Assembly (NCBI GenBank): GCA_031270145.1
Contig: JAISYD010000258.1
Coordinates: 1 to 45,568, forward strand
Length of the DNA stretch: 45,568 bases
Direction of reading: 5' to 3'
DNA from: Planctomycetota bacterium
GTDB taxonomy: Bacteria; Planctomycetota; SZUA-567
Of this stretch, positions 30,560 to 40,581 are shown in pieces. Under the pieces are notes generated by a model. It ran no database searches and was not told the DNA's origin. It saw nothing but the letters and a program-made list of their open reading frames with translations. Each line of letters starts with the position of its first letter. Position 1 is the first letter of the stretch. Both the position numbers and the translations under genes were made by a program.

Positions 30560-31912
30560 TTAGGCCGGGATTTCCTTGTTTTCAACCGCCTCCAGCCGGC
30601 GCTTGCGGTTTTTCCCCCGGAGGGACGCGTCCTCCGGCTGCAGATAGCCGTGCTTGACTCCCCAGCGGTCCCAGCCCTCGTCGATAAGCTCCTCGTCGAT
30701 GATGTATTTGTGCGGCCTTGGCAGATCCGGCAACTCGAACATCAGGCCGATCAGGATGTCCTCCACGATGCTCCGGAGCGCCCGGGCGCCGGTGCCCTTT
30801 TTCAGGGCCTTTTTGGCTATGGAGCGAAGCGACTCCGCGGTGAACTCGATCTCCGCGTTCTCCAGGGCGAAAAGATGCTCGTATTGCTTCAGGAGGGCGT
30901 TCCTGGGCTCGCGCAGGATGCGGATCAGGCCGTCCTCGTCCATGGGGCGTATTGGGGCGATGACCGGCAGGCGGCCCAGGAGTTCGGGTATGAGGCCGAA
31001 TTCCAGGAAATCGTCGGAATCCACCTGCTCCAGGAGGTCGCCCAGCTCCTGGTCGGCCGACTTTTCCTGTTCCCGGTGGAAGCCGATGGATTTCTGCCCG
31101 ACCCGGCGGCCGATGATCTCGTCAATCCCGTCGAAGGTGCCGCCGCAGATGAAAAGGATGTTGGTGGTGTTGATGGGGATGTAGCGCTGCTCGGGATGCT
31201 TGCGGCCGCCCTGGGGCGGGACGTTGCAAACCGTACCCTCGAGCATTTTCAGAAGCGCCTGCTGCACGCCCTCGCCGGAGACGTCGCGGGTGATGGAGAC
31301 GCCCTGGGTCTTTTTGCCGATTTTGTCGATTTCGTCGATGTAGACGATGCCTTTCTCCGCCTTGGCCACATCGCCGTCGGCGGCCTGGATAAGCCGGAGC
31401 AGGATGTTCTCGACGTCCTCCCCGACATAGCCGGCTTCGGTGAGGGTGGTGGCGTCGGCGATGGCGAACGGGACGTCCACCACCCCGGCCATGATGCGGG
31501 CCATGAGGGTTTTGCCGCAGCCGGACGGGCCGACGATGAGGACATTGGACTTTTCCACCTCGACGTCGTCGCCCTTGCCGGCCACCAGCCGCTTGTAATG
31601 GTTGTGCACCGACACGGACAGCACCTTCTTGGCGTGATCCTGGCTGATGACGTATTCGTCCAGGGCCCGCTTGAATTCGCGGGGGGAGGGGACGCGGGCG
31701 ATCTTGACGCGCTCCTCGCCCCGGCGGCCGAATTCGTCCTCGTCCATCAGGGTGACGCACATTTTGACGCAGTCGGAGCAGATGCAGGCGTCCCGGTAGC
31801 CCTGGATAACCCTGCGGCGGCTGTCCGGCGGCCGGCCGCAGAAGGCGCATTTCTGATCCCCCCGCTTGGGGCCTCCGGAATCCATGGTTCCGGACGGGTT
31901 GTGCTTGGACAT
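30560..31912 (-). CDS. clpX: ATP-dependent Clp protease ATP-binding subunit ClpX
   Basis: N-terminal zinc finger [72 protein letters not shown]. Confidence 0.96.
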   Translation of the reverse strand: MSKHNPSGTMDSGGPKRGDQKCAFCGRPPDSRRRVIQGYRDACICSDCVKMCVTLMDEDEFGRRGEERVKIARVPSPREFKRALDEYVISQDHAKKVLSVSVHNHYKRLVAGKGDDVEVEKSNVLIVGPSGCGKTLMARIMAGVVDVPFAIADATTLTEAGYVGEDVENILLRLIQAADGDVAKAEKGIVYIDEIDKIGKKTQGVSITRDVSGEGVQQALLKMLEGTVCNVPPQGGRKHPEQRYIPINTTNILFICGGTFDGIDEIIGRRVGQKSIGFHREQEKSADQELGDLLEQVDSDDFLEFGLIPELLGRLPVIAPIRPMDEDGLIRILREPRNALLKQYEHLFALENAEIEFTAESLRSIAKKALKKGTGARALRSIVEDILIGLMFELPDLPRPHKYIIDEELIDEGWDRWGVKHGYLQPEDASLRGKNRKRRLEAVENKEIPA

Positions 31913-31924
31913 TTCCGCTTCCCC

Positions 31925-32587
31925 CTAAGACGGCTTTTTGTCGATCGGCGTCTTGGCGCCCGGATGCAGGACCTCGTCGATCAAGCCGTATTCAACCGCC
32001 TCCTTGCCCGACATGAAGAAATCGCGGTCCGTGTCCTTCTCCACGACGGCCAGCTCCTTGCCGCTGTGCTTGGCCAGGATGCCGATCAAAAGCGCCTTCA
32101 GGCGGTTGATTTCCGCCGCCTGGATGTTGATGTCGGTCGCCGTGCCCTGGGCCCCGCCCCACGGCTGGTGGATCATGATGCGGCTATGGGGCAGGCTGAA
32201 GCGCTTGCCCTTGGAGCCGGCGGCGAGGAGGACGGCGCCCATGCTGGCCGCTTGGCCGATGCAATAGGTGGACACGTTGCAGGACAGGTGTTGCATGGTG
32301 TCGTAAATGGCCAGGCCGGCGGTGACGCTGCCGCCGGGCGAGTTGATGTAGACCTGGATGTCGGATTCGCGGTTGACTAGATCCAGGTACAGCATCTGGG
32401 CGATATACAGGCTGGCGTTGTGATCCTGTATTTCCGAGCCGATGATGATGATCCGGTCGGAAAGGAGCCGGGAAAAAATGTCGTAGCTCCGCTCGCCCCT
32501 GCCGGTGCGCTCAATGACGAAGGGTACCAGGTCGGCCATGGCTTCCCGGCCTATTCCGGCCGACGGACTGACGGGATTGCTGGACAT
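31925..32587 (-). CDS. clpP: ATP-dependent Clp protease proteolytic subunit ClpP
   Basis: [82 protein letters not shown]. Confidence 0.97.
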   Translation of the reverse strand: MSSNPVSPSAGIGREAMADLVPFVIERTGRGERSYDIFSRLLSDRIIIIGSEIQDHNASLYIAQMLYLDLVNRESDIQVYINSPGGSVTAGLAIYDTMQHLSCNVSTYCIGQAASMGAVLLAAGSKGKRFSLPHSRIMIHQPWGGAQGTATDINIQAAEINRLKALLIGILAKHSGKELAVVEKDTDRDFFMSGKEAVEYGLIDEVLHPGAKTPIDKKPS

Positions 32588-32658
32588 GCGCTTTTTTCCT
32601 TATGGGTTTGTCTGCGGTGGGCATTCCGGGAACGCCGGCGCGGTTTTCCGTCCGCGGC

Positions 32659-34047
32659 TCAGGCTTCCGCCCCGATTGGGGTTTGGTTGACGCTTTCGGC
32701 CGCCTCGGCGTTGGCGGAGCCGGTGTCGGCCGCCGGGCGGCCGGAGCCGAGCCGGCCCGATTTGGCGTTGATCCGGATCATCTCAACCACCTTCATGGAC
32801 AGGATTTCCTCCATCATGGCCTCGACGCCGTTGAACTCGCGGATGCGGCGGATGATTATGGCGGCCGAGGTTTTGTAGGCTCTGGCCAGCGACTCGATGT
32901 GGTTGGCCATGTCCCCCTGGGTGGCTTCGATATTCTCAAGCCTGGCGATTCGCTTGACCAGGATGAACCATTTGGCGGCGCGCAGAGCCTCCTTCTCCGC
33001 CTCCGGGCGGTATTTCTCCAGCGCCGTCTCCAGCGCCTCATCCCCCGGGGCGGGCTCTTGCTCATGCTTCCGCTCCCAGTCCGACTTGAACTGGCTCAGC
33101 AGCCGGGCAAGGTGGTCTTTGGTCACTTCGGCGGGGGGGGCGAAAGCGGCGGCGGTCGTCAGTTTGTCGATGATCTCGACCTCCTGTTGGGCGACGGCCT
33201 CCCGCAGGGCGATATTGATCAGGTTTTCCCGAGTGCGGCGGCGGAGTTGCTCCACCGTCTCGGCGCCTAGGATGCCGGCGAAGGAGTCGTTCAATTCCGG
33301 CAACACGGTGCGCTCCACCATCTTCACCTTCGCCTCCACCTCGGCCGGCCGGCCGCGCAGCTCCGGGGTGGGGTGATCCCCTGGCAGGGTAAGGATCAGG
33401 CGGACGACGTCCCCCGGCCGGGCTCCGGTGAATTTTTCGATCAGATCGGGGCAGGGAAGATCGAAAAGGATGTCGCCGGCTATCCGGAGCCGCTGGTCTT
33501 GAAGGTTTTTCAATTCGCTTTCGCCGCAGGCGACCCGGATGTCGACATTGACGATGTCGCCGGGCTCGGCCGGGCGGCCCGCGTCCTCGTGCCGCGCGAA
33601 TATCTGGCGGAAGCGCTCAATCGCCGACTCGACCTCGGCGTCCTCCACCCGGATCGGCCGCTCCTCCAATTCCATCCCCTTGTAGGGCGGCAATTCGAAG
33701 GGCGGTTCCACCGTCATCTCCAGCTCGACCGTGAAGGGCTGGCCGGGCTTGGGCGTTTCGGCATGGTTTTTTTCCGTCAGGGCGCCGACGGGAGCCAGTT
33801 CCCCGTCCTTGATCGCCTTGAACAGGTTTTTGTCGATAAGCCATTTTTTGGCGGCGGCGGCGGCGTCGCCAGCGAACATTTTTTCCAATGTCCGCCTAGG
33901 CGCCTTGCCGGGGCGGAATCCCTTGATCCGCACCTGGTTGTTTATGCCCCGGTATCCTTCCTCCAAGGCCGCGGCCACCTCCCCGGCGTCGAAGACGAGG
34001 CTCATTTTCCTGCGGCAATTCCCGACATCCGTGAGTTCAAGCTTCAT
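32659..34047 (-). CDS. tig: Trigger factor
   Basis: MKLELTDVGNCRRKMSLVFDAGEV, IKGFRPGKAPRRTLEKMF (ribosome-binding loop), PPFELPPYKGMELEE; divergent C-terminal region. Sits upstream of clpP-clpX. Confidence 0.92.
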   Translation of the reverse strand: MKLELTDVGNCRRKMSLVFDAGEVAAALEEGYRGINNQVRIKGFRPGKAPRRTLEKMFAGDAAAAAKKWLIDKNLFKAIKDGELAPVGALTEKNHAETPKPGQPFTVELEMTVEPPFELPPYKGMELEERPIRVEDAEVESAIERFRQIFARHEDAGRPAEPGDIVNVDIRVACGESELKNLQDQRLRIAGDILFDLPCPDLIEKFTGARPGDVVRLILTLPGDHPTPELRGRPAEVEAKVKMVERTVLPELNDSFAGILGAETVEQLRRRTRENLINIALREAVAQQEVEIIDKLTTAAAFAPPAEVTKDHLARLLSQFKSDWERKHEQEPAPGDEALETALEKYRPEAEKEALRAAKWFILVKRIARLENIEATQGDMANHIESLARAYKTSAAIIIRRIREFNGVEAMMEEILSMKVVEMIRINAKSGRLGSGRPAADTGSANAEAAESVNQTPIGAEA

Positions 34048-34238
34048 CAACATTCACCTGAAAAAGAAAACAAAATAAAGGCGATCCTCGCCGCCCCGGC
34101 AACCCCGCCGTCCGCGGGGGAAAGCGAATTTTCGTCCATCCTATTTATCCTGGCGCGGTTGTCAAGAATTTTCGGGCGGAGGGGAAATTTTGCCGCGTCG
34201 CCGCGCGGGCGTCCGCCGGCGAATCTTTCAAACGCGGC

Positions 34239-34267
34239 TTGACACGCCGGCGGCGTTGTGGTAGAGT
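34239..34267 (+). promoter_or_regulatory. Putative sigma70-type promoter for rpsB-tsf
   Basis: TTGACA (34239-34244) - 17 nt - TAGAGT (34262-34267). Confidence 0.6.
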
Positions 34268-34413
34268 GGGCGTACTGGACGCGGCGGGCGCCGCGTGGTG
34301 TTTTTATCGCCTCATTTTCAGCCAGCGGGCGCCGGAAACCTGCCGCCGTACAATAGGGACGGCGGTTTAAAGGCTCCAATGACGCCTGGGCACGGCAAAG
34401 GGAAAGGCATGGC

Positions 34414-35247
34414 ATGGCAATCGCGTCACTGAAGGAAATGGTCGCGGCGGGGGTGCATTTCGGCAGCGCCGCCTCCCGCTGGAACCCCAAGATGAAGCCC
34501 TTCATCTTCTCCAAGCAAAATAAAATCCACATCATCGATTTGCGGGAAACCCTCAAGTGGCTGATCCGATCCTGGCATTTCCTCGCCCAGACCGCCGCCA
34601 ACGGGAAACAGATCCTGTTCGTGGGCACCAAGCGCCAGGCCACCGACATCATCCGCCAGGAAGCCATGCGCTGCGAGTCCTATTTCGTCTCCAACCGCTG
34701 GCTGGGCGGTACCCTCACCAACATGAACACCATGCGCCGCCGCATCACCCGCCTCCAGGAACTGGAGGAGTTGGAAAAAAGCGGCCAGCTCCAGGAATTT
34801 TCCAAGAAGATGATCGCCTCGCTCACCCGCGAGCGGAAGAAGATATTCCGCAATTTCGAGGGCATCCGCGACATGAAGGAGTTGCCGGGCGCCATCGTCA
34901 TGGTCGATCCCGCCACCGAGCACATCGCCGTGGCCGAGGGGATGCGGCTGGGGGTGCCCCTGGTCGCCCTAATCGACACCGACGACGATCCGACAAACCT
35001 GGATTTCGCCATTCCCGGCAACGACGACGCCTTCTGCTCCATCCAATATATCGTTTCCAAGCTGGCCAACGCGATCATCGAGGGCAAGAAGCGCTTCGCC
35101 CTCCAGGGGACGGTGCGGCAGCGGGCCGAAGGCGGCGGAGGCGAACCCGCCCCGGCCGAGCCGGCGCCGGCCGCGGCCAAGGAGATTGAAACCCCGAGCG
35201 ATTTCAGCCAGGTGGGCGGCTTCTCTTACGGCGGCGGCGCCGAGTAG
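34414..35247 (+). CDS. rpsB: 30S ribosomal protein S2
   Basis: MVAAGVHFGSAASRWNPKMKPFIFSKQNKIHIIDLRETL; FVGTKRQATDIIRQEA; RWLGGTLTNMNTMRRRI; PLVALIDTDDDPTNLDFAIPGNDDA. Confidence 0.97.
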   Translation: MAIASLKEMVAAGVHFGSAASRWNPKMKPFIFSKQNKIHIIDLRETLKWLIRSWHFLAQTAANGKQILFVGTKRQATDIIRQEAMRCESYFVSNRWLGGTLTNMNTMRRRITRLQELEELEKSGQLQEFSKKMIASLTRERKKIFRNFEGIRDMKELPGAIVMVDPATEHIAVAEGMRLGVPLVALIDTDDDPTNLDFAIPGNDDAFCSIQYIVSKLANAIIEGKKRFALQGTVRQRAEGGGGEPAPAEPAPAAAKEIETPSDFSQVGGFSYGGGAE

Positions 35248-35276
35248 ACCGGGCGATAACCAGGAGACATGACATC

Positions 35277-36137
35277 ATGGCCATTGACGCCAAACAAATC
35301 AAGGAGTTGCGGGAAAAGACCGGCATGGGCATCTCCCAATGCAAAAAAGCCCTGGAAGAAGCCGGCGGGAACATGGACGAGGCGGAAATGATTCTTAGGA
35401 AACAGGGGATCGACAAGGCGGCCAAAAAGGCGGATCGCCCGACCGGGCAGGGCGTGGTGGCCATCCGGATCGAGGGGCCCGCCGCCGCCATGATCGAGTT
35501 GGCCTGCGAACAGGAGCCCACCGCCGGCAACGAGCGCTTCGTCGGCCTGGTGAAGCTGGCGCTTGACCTTTGCCTGGCGGGAAAGCTCCGCTCGGCCGAG
35601 GCCGTCATCCAAGCCAAGACCCCGGAGGGGACCTTCGCCGACTCGGCGAAGGCGGTCATCGGGGTGGTGGGCGAAAACATCATCCTGAAAAAAGCCATTT
35701 GCGTCGAGGCCCCCGCCGGCGGGCTTATCGGGGCCTACGCCCATTTCAACAAGAAAGCCGGCGCCCTGATTGCCCTGTCCCTGGAAGGCGCGGATCCCGC
35801 CGCCCCCGCCCTGAAAACCGCGGCCAACGAAATCGCCATGCACGCGGTGGCGGCCCGCCCCCTGGCCTGGAACCGGAAAGGCATCCCGGCCGAGACGGTG
35901 GCGAAGGAGAAGGAAGTCTTCCTGGAAGGGGTGAAGAACAGTCCGGAGCAGTTGCGCGAGAAGATACTCGCCGGCAAGCTCCAGAAGTTTTATGCCGACA
36001 AGGTGCTGGTTGAGCAAATTTTCGTCAAGGATCCGGACGGCAAGGCCACGGTGCAACAGACCCTCGACAACGCCGCCAAGTCGGCCGGCGGCAAGGCGAA
36101 AATCGCCGATTTCGCCAGGTTCGAACTGGGTTTGTAA
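35277..36137 (+). CDS. tsf: Elongation factor Ts
   Basis: IDAKQIKELREKTGMGISQCKKALEEAGGNMDEAEMILRKQGIDKAAKKADRPTGQG; CEQEPTAGNERFVGL; LLEQ-like VEQIFVKD near the C-terminus. Confidence 0.97.
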   Translation: MAIDAKQIKELREKTGMGISQCKKALEEAGGNMDEAEMILRKQGIDKAAKKADRPTGQGVVAIRIEGPAAAMIELACEQEPTAGNERFVGLVKLALDLCLAGKLRSAEAVIQAKTPEGTFADSAKAVIGVVGENIILKKAICVEAPAGGLIGAYAHFNKKAGALIALSLEGADPAAPALKTAANEIAMHAVAARPLAWNRKGIPAETVAKEKEVFLEGVKNSPEQLREKILAGKLQKFYADKVLVEQIFVKDPDGKATVQQTLDNAAKSAGGKAKIADFARFELGL

Positions 36138-36168
36138 GCCTGATCCGCCCAATTTGAGGAGGGGTGCG

Positions 36169-36930
36169 ATGATTCTCGACATGTTTTCGCTGAAAGGCAG
36201 GGTGGCGGCGGTCACCGGAGCCAACACCGGCTTGGGGCAGGGCGTGGCGCTGGCCCTGGCCGAGGCTGGCGCCAAGGTGGCGCTGGTCGGGCGCTCGCCC
36301 ATGGACGACACGCTGGCGCGATTCAAGGCCTTCGGCGGCGATGGCTTCCCCGTCAAGGCGGATCTGGCCAACACGGCGGTCTGCCGGAAAATCATCGATG
36401 AAACCGTCGCCAAATACGGCGGGCTCGACATTCTGGTCAACAACGCCGGCATCATCCGCCGCGGCGACTCCATTGATTTCACCGAAAAGGACTGGGACGA
36501 CGTGATGAACGTCAATCTCAAGTCGCTTTTCTTCCTGTCCCAGGCGGCGGCGAAAGTGTTCATCAAGCAGGGCCGGGGCGGCAAAATCATCAACATCGCC
36601 TCGCTCCTGTCCTACCAGGGCGGAGTCCGCGTCCCCAGCTACACCTCGGCCAAAAGCGGCGTCATCGGCCTCACCCGGCTGTTGGCCAACGAGTGGGCCG
36701 CCAAGGGCATCTGCGTCAATGGCATCGCTCCGGGCTACATGGTCACCAACAACACCGAGGCGCTGCGCAAGGACCCGGTCCGCTACCAGGCCATCCTGGA
36801 TCGCATTCCGGCCGGCCGCTGGGGCGTCCCCGCCGATTTGGCCGGGGCGGCGGTGTTCCTCGCCTCGCCCGCCTCCGACTACCTGCAAGGCTTCACCATC
36901 GCCGTCGACGGCGGCTGGCTGGGCCGCTGA
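36169..36930 (+). CDS. kduD: SDR family oxidoreductase, KduD-like (2-dehydro-3-deoxy-D-gluconate 5-dehydrogenase type)
   Basis: MFSLKGRVAAVTGANTGLGQGVALALAEAGAKV; DILVNNAGIIRR; SYTSAKSGVIGLTRLLANEWAAKGICVNGIAPGYMVTNNTEALR; RIPAGRWGVPADLAGAAVFLASPASDYLQGFTIAVDGGWLGR. Symbol inferred from motif similarity. Confidence 0.85.
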   Translation: MILDMFSLKGRVAAVTGANTGLGQGVALALAEAGAKVALVGRSPMDDTLARFKAFGGDGFPVKADLANTAVCRKIIDETVAKYGGLDILVNNAGIIRRGDSIDFTEKDWDDVMNVNLKSLFFLSQAAAKVFIKQGRGGKIINIASLLSYQGGVRVPSYTSAKSGVIGLTRLLANEWAAKGICVNGIAPGYMVTNNTEALRKDPVRYQAILDRIPAGRWGVPADLAGAAVFLASPASDYLQGFTIAVDGGWLGR

Positions 36931-36959
36931 CCCTTCGCTTCGGCCCAATGCTTTCCCCG

Positions 36960-36989
36960 CCTCCCGCTCCGTCCGGCGGGAGGTTTTTT
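36960..36989 (+). terminator. Rho-independent terminator downstream of the SDR gene
   Basis: CCTCCCGC - 8-nt loop - GCGGGAGG followed by TTTTTT. Confidence 0.85.
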
Positions 36990-37014
36990 CCGTCCCGCGG
37001 AAGGATGATCGTCG

Positions 37015-37854
37015 ATGCTCGCCCGCGAGGAGCTGCTCCGGGGCGCCCGCCGCCTGGCCAGCCGGGCCAATCCGAAAATTAAGGATTGGGCCGCGCTTTC
37101 GCAGCGCCAGGCGCGCGACTCCCTCGGGCTGACCCTGGCGGAGGGCGCCAGGCTGGCGGAGGAGGCGCTGCTGGCGCCGGCCGGCGGCCGCTTCCGCCCG
37201 GCCGCCCTGTTGCTTTCGGATTCCGGCGCCGGCCGGGAGGCGGCGGGCCGGCTTTTCGCCTTGGCCGGCGAACGCGGGCTGGAGCGCTACAGCCTGACGG
37301 ATGACTGCTTCGCCAAGATTTCCGGCTTGCGGAACGCCGAGGGTCTGGCCCTGGTCCTTTCCCTCGGGCCGGAAGAGCCGGACTTCTCCGCCGCTTGGCG
37401 CCTCCCCGGCGCCCGCTGGCTGGTGGCGGCCGGAGTGCAGGATCCCGGCAACGCCGGGGCGCTTGCCCGCACCGCCCTGGCGGCCGGCTTTTCCGGCTGC
37501 CTGTTCCTGGAGGGGGCGGATCCGCGCGCCCCGAAGTTCCTGCGCGGCAGCATGGGCGCCGCCTTCCGCCTGCCCTGCCTGTCCCGCGCCATCGCGGATT
37601 TCCTCGCCGCCTGGGACGCCGCCCCGGCCGGAATCGCCCTAATCCAGGCGACCGCCGATCCTTCCGCCGGGGATTACCGGGAACTTCCCTACCAGCCGCC
37701 TTTCCTGTTGCTGCTCGGGGGGGAGCGCGGCGTTCCGCCGGAGTTGGCCGGACGGGCGGCGCAAACGGCGCATATACCCTTGGCGGGCGGAGTGGAGAGC
37801 CTCAACCTGGCGGTGGCGGCCGGCATCATTATTTTCGAGGCCAACCGGCGGTGA
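37015..37854 (+). CDS. TrmH/SpoU-family RNA 2'-O-methyltransferase
   Basis: LVAAGVQDPGNAGALARTALAAGF, GADPRAPKFLRGSMGAAFRLP, LLLLGGERGVPPEL, IPLAGGVESLNLAVAAGIIIFEA. Confidence 0.92.
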   Translation: MLAREELLRGARRLASRANPKIKDWAALSQRQARDSLGLTLAEGARLAEEALLAPAGGRFRPAALLLSDSGAGREAAGRLFALAGERGLERYSLTDDCFAKISGLRNAEGLALVLSLGPEEPDFSAAWRLPGARWLVAAGVQDPGNAGALARTALAAGFSGCLFLEGADPRAPKFLRGSMGAAFRLPCLSRAIADFLAAWDAAPAGIALIQATADPSAGDYRELPYQPPFLLLLGGERGVPPELAGRAAQTAHIPLAGGVESLNLAVAAGIIIFEANRR

Positions 37855-37871
37855 AATTCGCGCCGGCGAGC

Positions 37872-39176
37872 TTACACCGGCCAGCCAAACCAGGCCGGCA
37901 GCCACAGGGAAAGCTCCGGCACGGCGGCGGTGGCGGCGAGGCAGAGGAGCAGGGCGGCGAGGAAGGGCAGGCTGGCCCTGGCGCTTTGCCGGCTTCCCGT
38001 CCCGGCCTCCCGGGCGGCGGCGGCGAGATTGGCGGCCTGGGGCGGGGTAAGCAGGCCGACCGCGACGTTCACCGCGAGCATGGCTCCGAAATGCGGCGGC
38101 GACAGGCCGCATTTCGCGGCCAGCGGCAACAACAGCGGCGCCGCCAGGGCGACGATGGCGGGCAGATCCAGGAGGCAACCGGCCGCCAACAACAATAAAT
38201 TCATCAGGATTATGGCCCCGCCGGAGCCGCCGGCCAGGGCGAATAGCCTTTCCGCCAGCCGTTGCTGGAAGCCCGCCGCCTCCAGCAGGGACAGGAACAG
38301 GCCGGCCACCCCCACCAGCAGCAGGATTTCCGCGGCGGCTAGGGCGGCTTGGCGCATGGCGTCCATGATGGCGGCCAGCCCGGCCGGGCGGCGGAGGCAG
38401 GCAATCGCCGCGTAGGCCGAGGCGAAGGCGGCCGCCTCCGGGGCGTTGAAAAAACCGCTGAACAAGGTTGCGAGCGTCAAGACCGGCAACAGGATTGACC
38501 ATTTTGCCCGCCATAGCGCGGCCCGGCGCCGGATCGGCGGAATTTCCGCGGCGACGGCCGGATTGTCCGCTAGGCGCGGGAAAAAGCGGCTGGCCGCCAG
38601 AAGCGCCGCCGCCGCCAGGACGCCGGGCAGGAAACTGGCGGTGAAGACGATATTCGCCGGCAGGCCGGCGGCGGCGGCGTAAATGGTGAGCGCCGGGCTG
38701 GCCGGGATGATGACGCAAAGCCCGGCGGCGGCGGCAATGGCGCCGGCGGCATCCTCCCGCCTGAATCCGTCTGGCGGCGGGGAGCGAAGCAGCCGCCGGG
38801 TTTGTTCCCTCGCCGCCGCCGGACCCATCCCCGACACGGCGCCCAGGAAGGCGCAGCCGAGGATGGCCCTGGCGCCCACGCTCCGGCGACCCGTTCCGGC
38901 GATGGCGTCGGCGGTTTCCAGCAAACCGGCGGCATGGCCCGACGCCAGAGCCAGTTCGCCGGCCAGGGCGGCAAGCGGAATGGATATCAAGGCGGGCGAA
39001 TTCAGCCGCATGGCCAGACTGTAATTCAGGAAAAAGCCGTCCGGCAGCGGATTCGGGTTGAGGCAGACGAGAAGGGCGGCGGCGAAGAATGTCGCCGCCG
39101 CCAGAGGCACGGCGGATAGCGCCATAAGAGCCAGGACGGCGAAGGCCAACGGGATGAGGCCGGGCTCGATAATCAT
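37872..39176 (-). CDS. Divergent TRAP transporter large permease (DctM-like)
   Basis: 434-aa hydrophobic protein; LRRPAGLAAIMDAMRQAALAAAEILLLVGVAGLF, NLLLLAAGCLLDLPAIVALAAPLLLPLAAKCGLSPPHFGAMLAVNVAVGLLTPPQAANL resembles the DctM C-terminal half. Confidence 0.82.
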   Translation of the reverse strand: MIIEPGLIPLAFAVLALMALSAVPLAAATFFAAALLVCLNPNPLPDGFFLNYSLAMRLNSPALISIPLAALAGELALASGHAAGLLETADAIAGTGRRSVGARAILGCAFLGAVSGMGPAAAREQTRRLLRSPPPDGFRREDAAGAIAAAAGLCVIIPASPALTIYAAAAGLPANIVFTASFLPGVLAAAALLAASRFFPRLADNPAVAAEIPPIRRRAALWRAKWSILLPVLTLATLFSGFFNAPEAAAFASAYAAIACLRRPAGLAAIMDAMRQAALAAAEILLLVGVAGLFLSLLEAAGFQQRLAERLFALAGGSGGAIILMNLLLLAAGCLLDLPAIVALAAPLLLPLAAKCGLSPPHFGAMLAVNVAVGLLTPPQAANLAAAAREAGTGSRQSARASLPFLAALLLCLAATAAVPELSLWLPAWFGWPV

Positions 39177-39613
39177 GCGGCGGCGTCCCGGCGACGCCCA
39201 TAAATCCGGATCATGGTCAAAAGCGATCCGGCCGGCGGGGCGGCGTAGACCAGGGGATGGCCGGGAAAACCGCGGCCCAGCGCCAAGTAGAAAACCAGGC
39301 CGCCTATGGCCAGGGTGGCGAGGGAAAAAGCGAAAAAAAGCAGGTCCGCCAGCCGGAGCAAACCCCGCCGCTCCGCTTCCGGCGCCAGGGTAACTAGGGA
39401 CAGCGTCTTGATATGAGTTCCCAGAGCCGCCGCCCTGGCCATGCCCAGCGATACCAGCCAGGCGAGGCAGGCGGAGGCGAGGCGGAGCAAATACCCTTCC
39501 CAGACCGGGTTGAGCTGGCGCACGACCCCCGCCGCCAGCATCAGGACAAGAAGCGCCGCTAGTAGGGCGGCGATGGCGTCCCGCTCCAGGTTTTCGGGCA
39601 GGCGGAGTTTCAT
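39173..39613 (-). CDS. Putative TRAP transporter small permease (DctQ-like)
   Basis: Start at 39613 (MKLRLPENLERD...); about four TM segments; ATGA overlap with the downstream DctM-like gene. Confidence 0.65.
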   Translation of the reverse strand: MKLRLPENLERDAIAALLAALLVLMLAAGVVRQLNPVWEGYLLRLASACLAWLVSLGMARAAALGTHIKTLSLVTLAPEAERRGLLRLADLLFFAFSLATLAIGGLVFYLALGRGFPGHPLVYAAPPAGSLLTMIRIYGRRRDAAA

Positions 39614-39630
39614 GGACGGCCGCCTCTTCT

Positions 39631-40581
39631 TCACAATTCCGCCAATTCCGGATAAACCCGCATCAGGGGTATGCCGTAGACGCGCAAGGCGTCGCGGTAC
39701 AGTTTCCGGCGATCCGAGCCGTCGTCGGCGAAGACGGCGGCCGATTCGTCCGAGGCCGCCGCCGCTACCCGTCGCCAGGACGCGCCCCCGTTCCAGCCGG
39801 CTATCTCCATGCCGGCGCCGGCCCGCCTCGCGGCAGCGGCCGAAACGACGCAAAGCACCTCCCCGACGCCCAGTCCGGCGAGAATCTGCCGCGAATAAAT
39901 GACGTTCTCCGCCAAATCCCGGGCGTAACCCTCCTCAAGGAGGCGATCCGCCGGCAGGCCACGCCCGATAAGCCAGCGGCGCATCTCCACCGCCTCCACC
40001 CGGCCGGCTCTCGGCGCGCCGCCGGTCGCCACAACGACCGCCCGGGGAAAACGCCGCGCCGCCTCCAGGGTTTTTTCCAGCCGGGAAACAAGGAACGGGT
40101 GCATGCTCCCGTCCGGTTCGAGACGATAGCCGAAAACAACGATGGCGGCCGGGACGTCGGCCGCCAATGGCTCCGGGATGGGGGCGATCGCCGGCCGGGA
40201 CAGCCAGGCGTCGATGATCCTCAGGATGGCGCCGAGATCCGCGGCCTTTTCCGGACGGCGGGCGGCCAGGCGGTTTTCCGCCTCCCGCCCTTCCGCCGGG
40301 CATTTGGCGAAATGGTTCCAATAGGCCAGATGGAAAAGGACTTCGGCGTCGTCCGGGGCGATGCGGCTTAATTCGCGGAATGCTTCCAGCGCCAGATCCG
40401 GGCGTCCGGTCTGGATATGGTCGTTGGCGAGGGCGAAGCGGATATCCAGGCGTTGCGGGGCCATGGCGATGGCTTGTTCGAGCAGGAGGCGGAAACGATC
40501 GTCCTCATGCCGCCGGTAGGCCCGGCCCGCCTCCGCCAGGATGCCGGCGAGATCCGGGGAGTAAGCGGCCGGCGCCGTCAT
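39631..40581 (-). CDS. YdcF/ElyC-family (DUF218) protein with TPR-like N-terminal region
   Basis: AAIVVFGYRLEPDGSMHPFLVSRLEKTLEAARRFPRAVVVATGGAPRAGRVEAVEMRRWLIGRGLPADRLLEEGYARDLAENVIYSRQIL; upstream helix repeats with ALAxDHIQTGRPDLALEAFRELSRIAPDDAEVLFHLA. Confidence 0.85.
   Translation of the reverse strand: MTAPAAYSPDLAGILAEAGRAYRRHEDDRFRLLLEQAIAMAPQRLDIRFALANDHIQTGRPDLALEAFRELSRIAPDDAEVLFHLAYWNHFAKCPAEGREAENRLAARRPEKAADLGAILRIIDAWLSRPAIAPIPEPLAADVPAAIVVFGYRLEPDGSMHPFLVSRLEKTLEAARRFPRAVVVATGGAPRAGRVEAVEMRRWLIGRGLPADRLLEEGYARDLAENVIYSRQILAGLGVGEVLCVVSAAAARRAGAGMEIAGWNGGASWRRVAAAASDESAAVFADDGSDRRKLYRDALRVYGIPLMRVYPELAEL

Noticed and set aside
30542-32380. 612-aa plus-strand ORF antisense to clpX-clpP
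   Set aside because: Shadow ORF over two well-defined genes.
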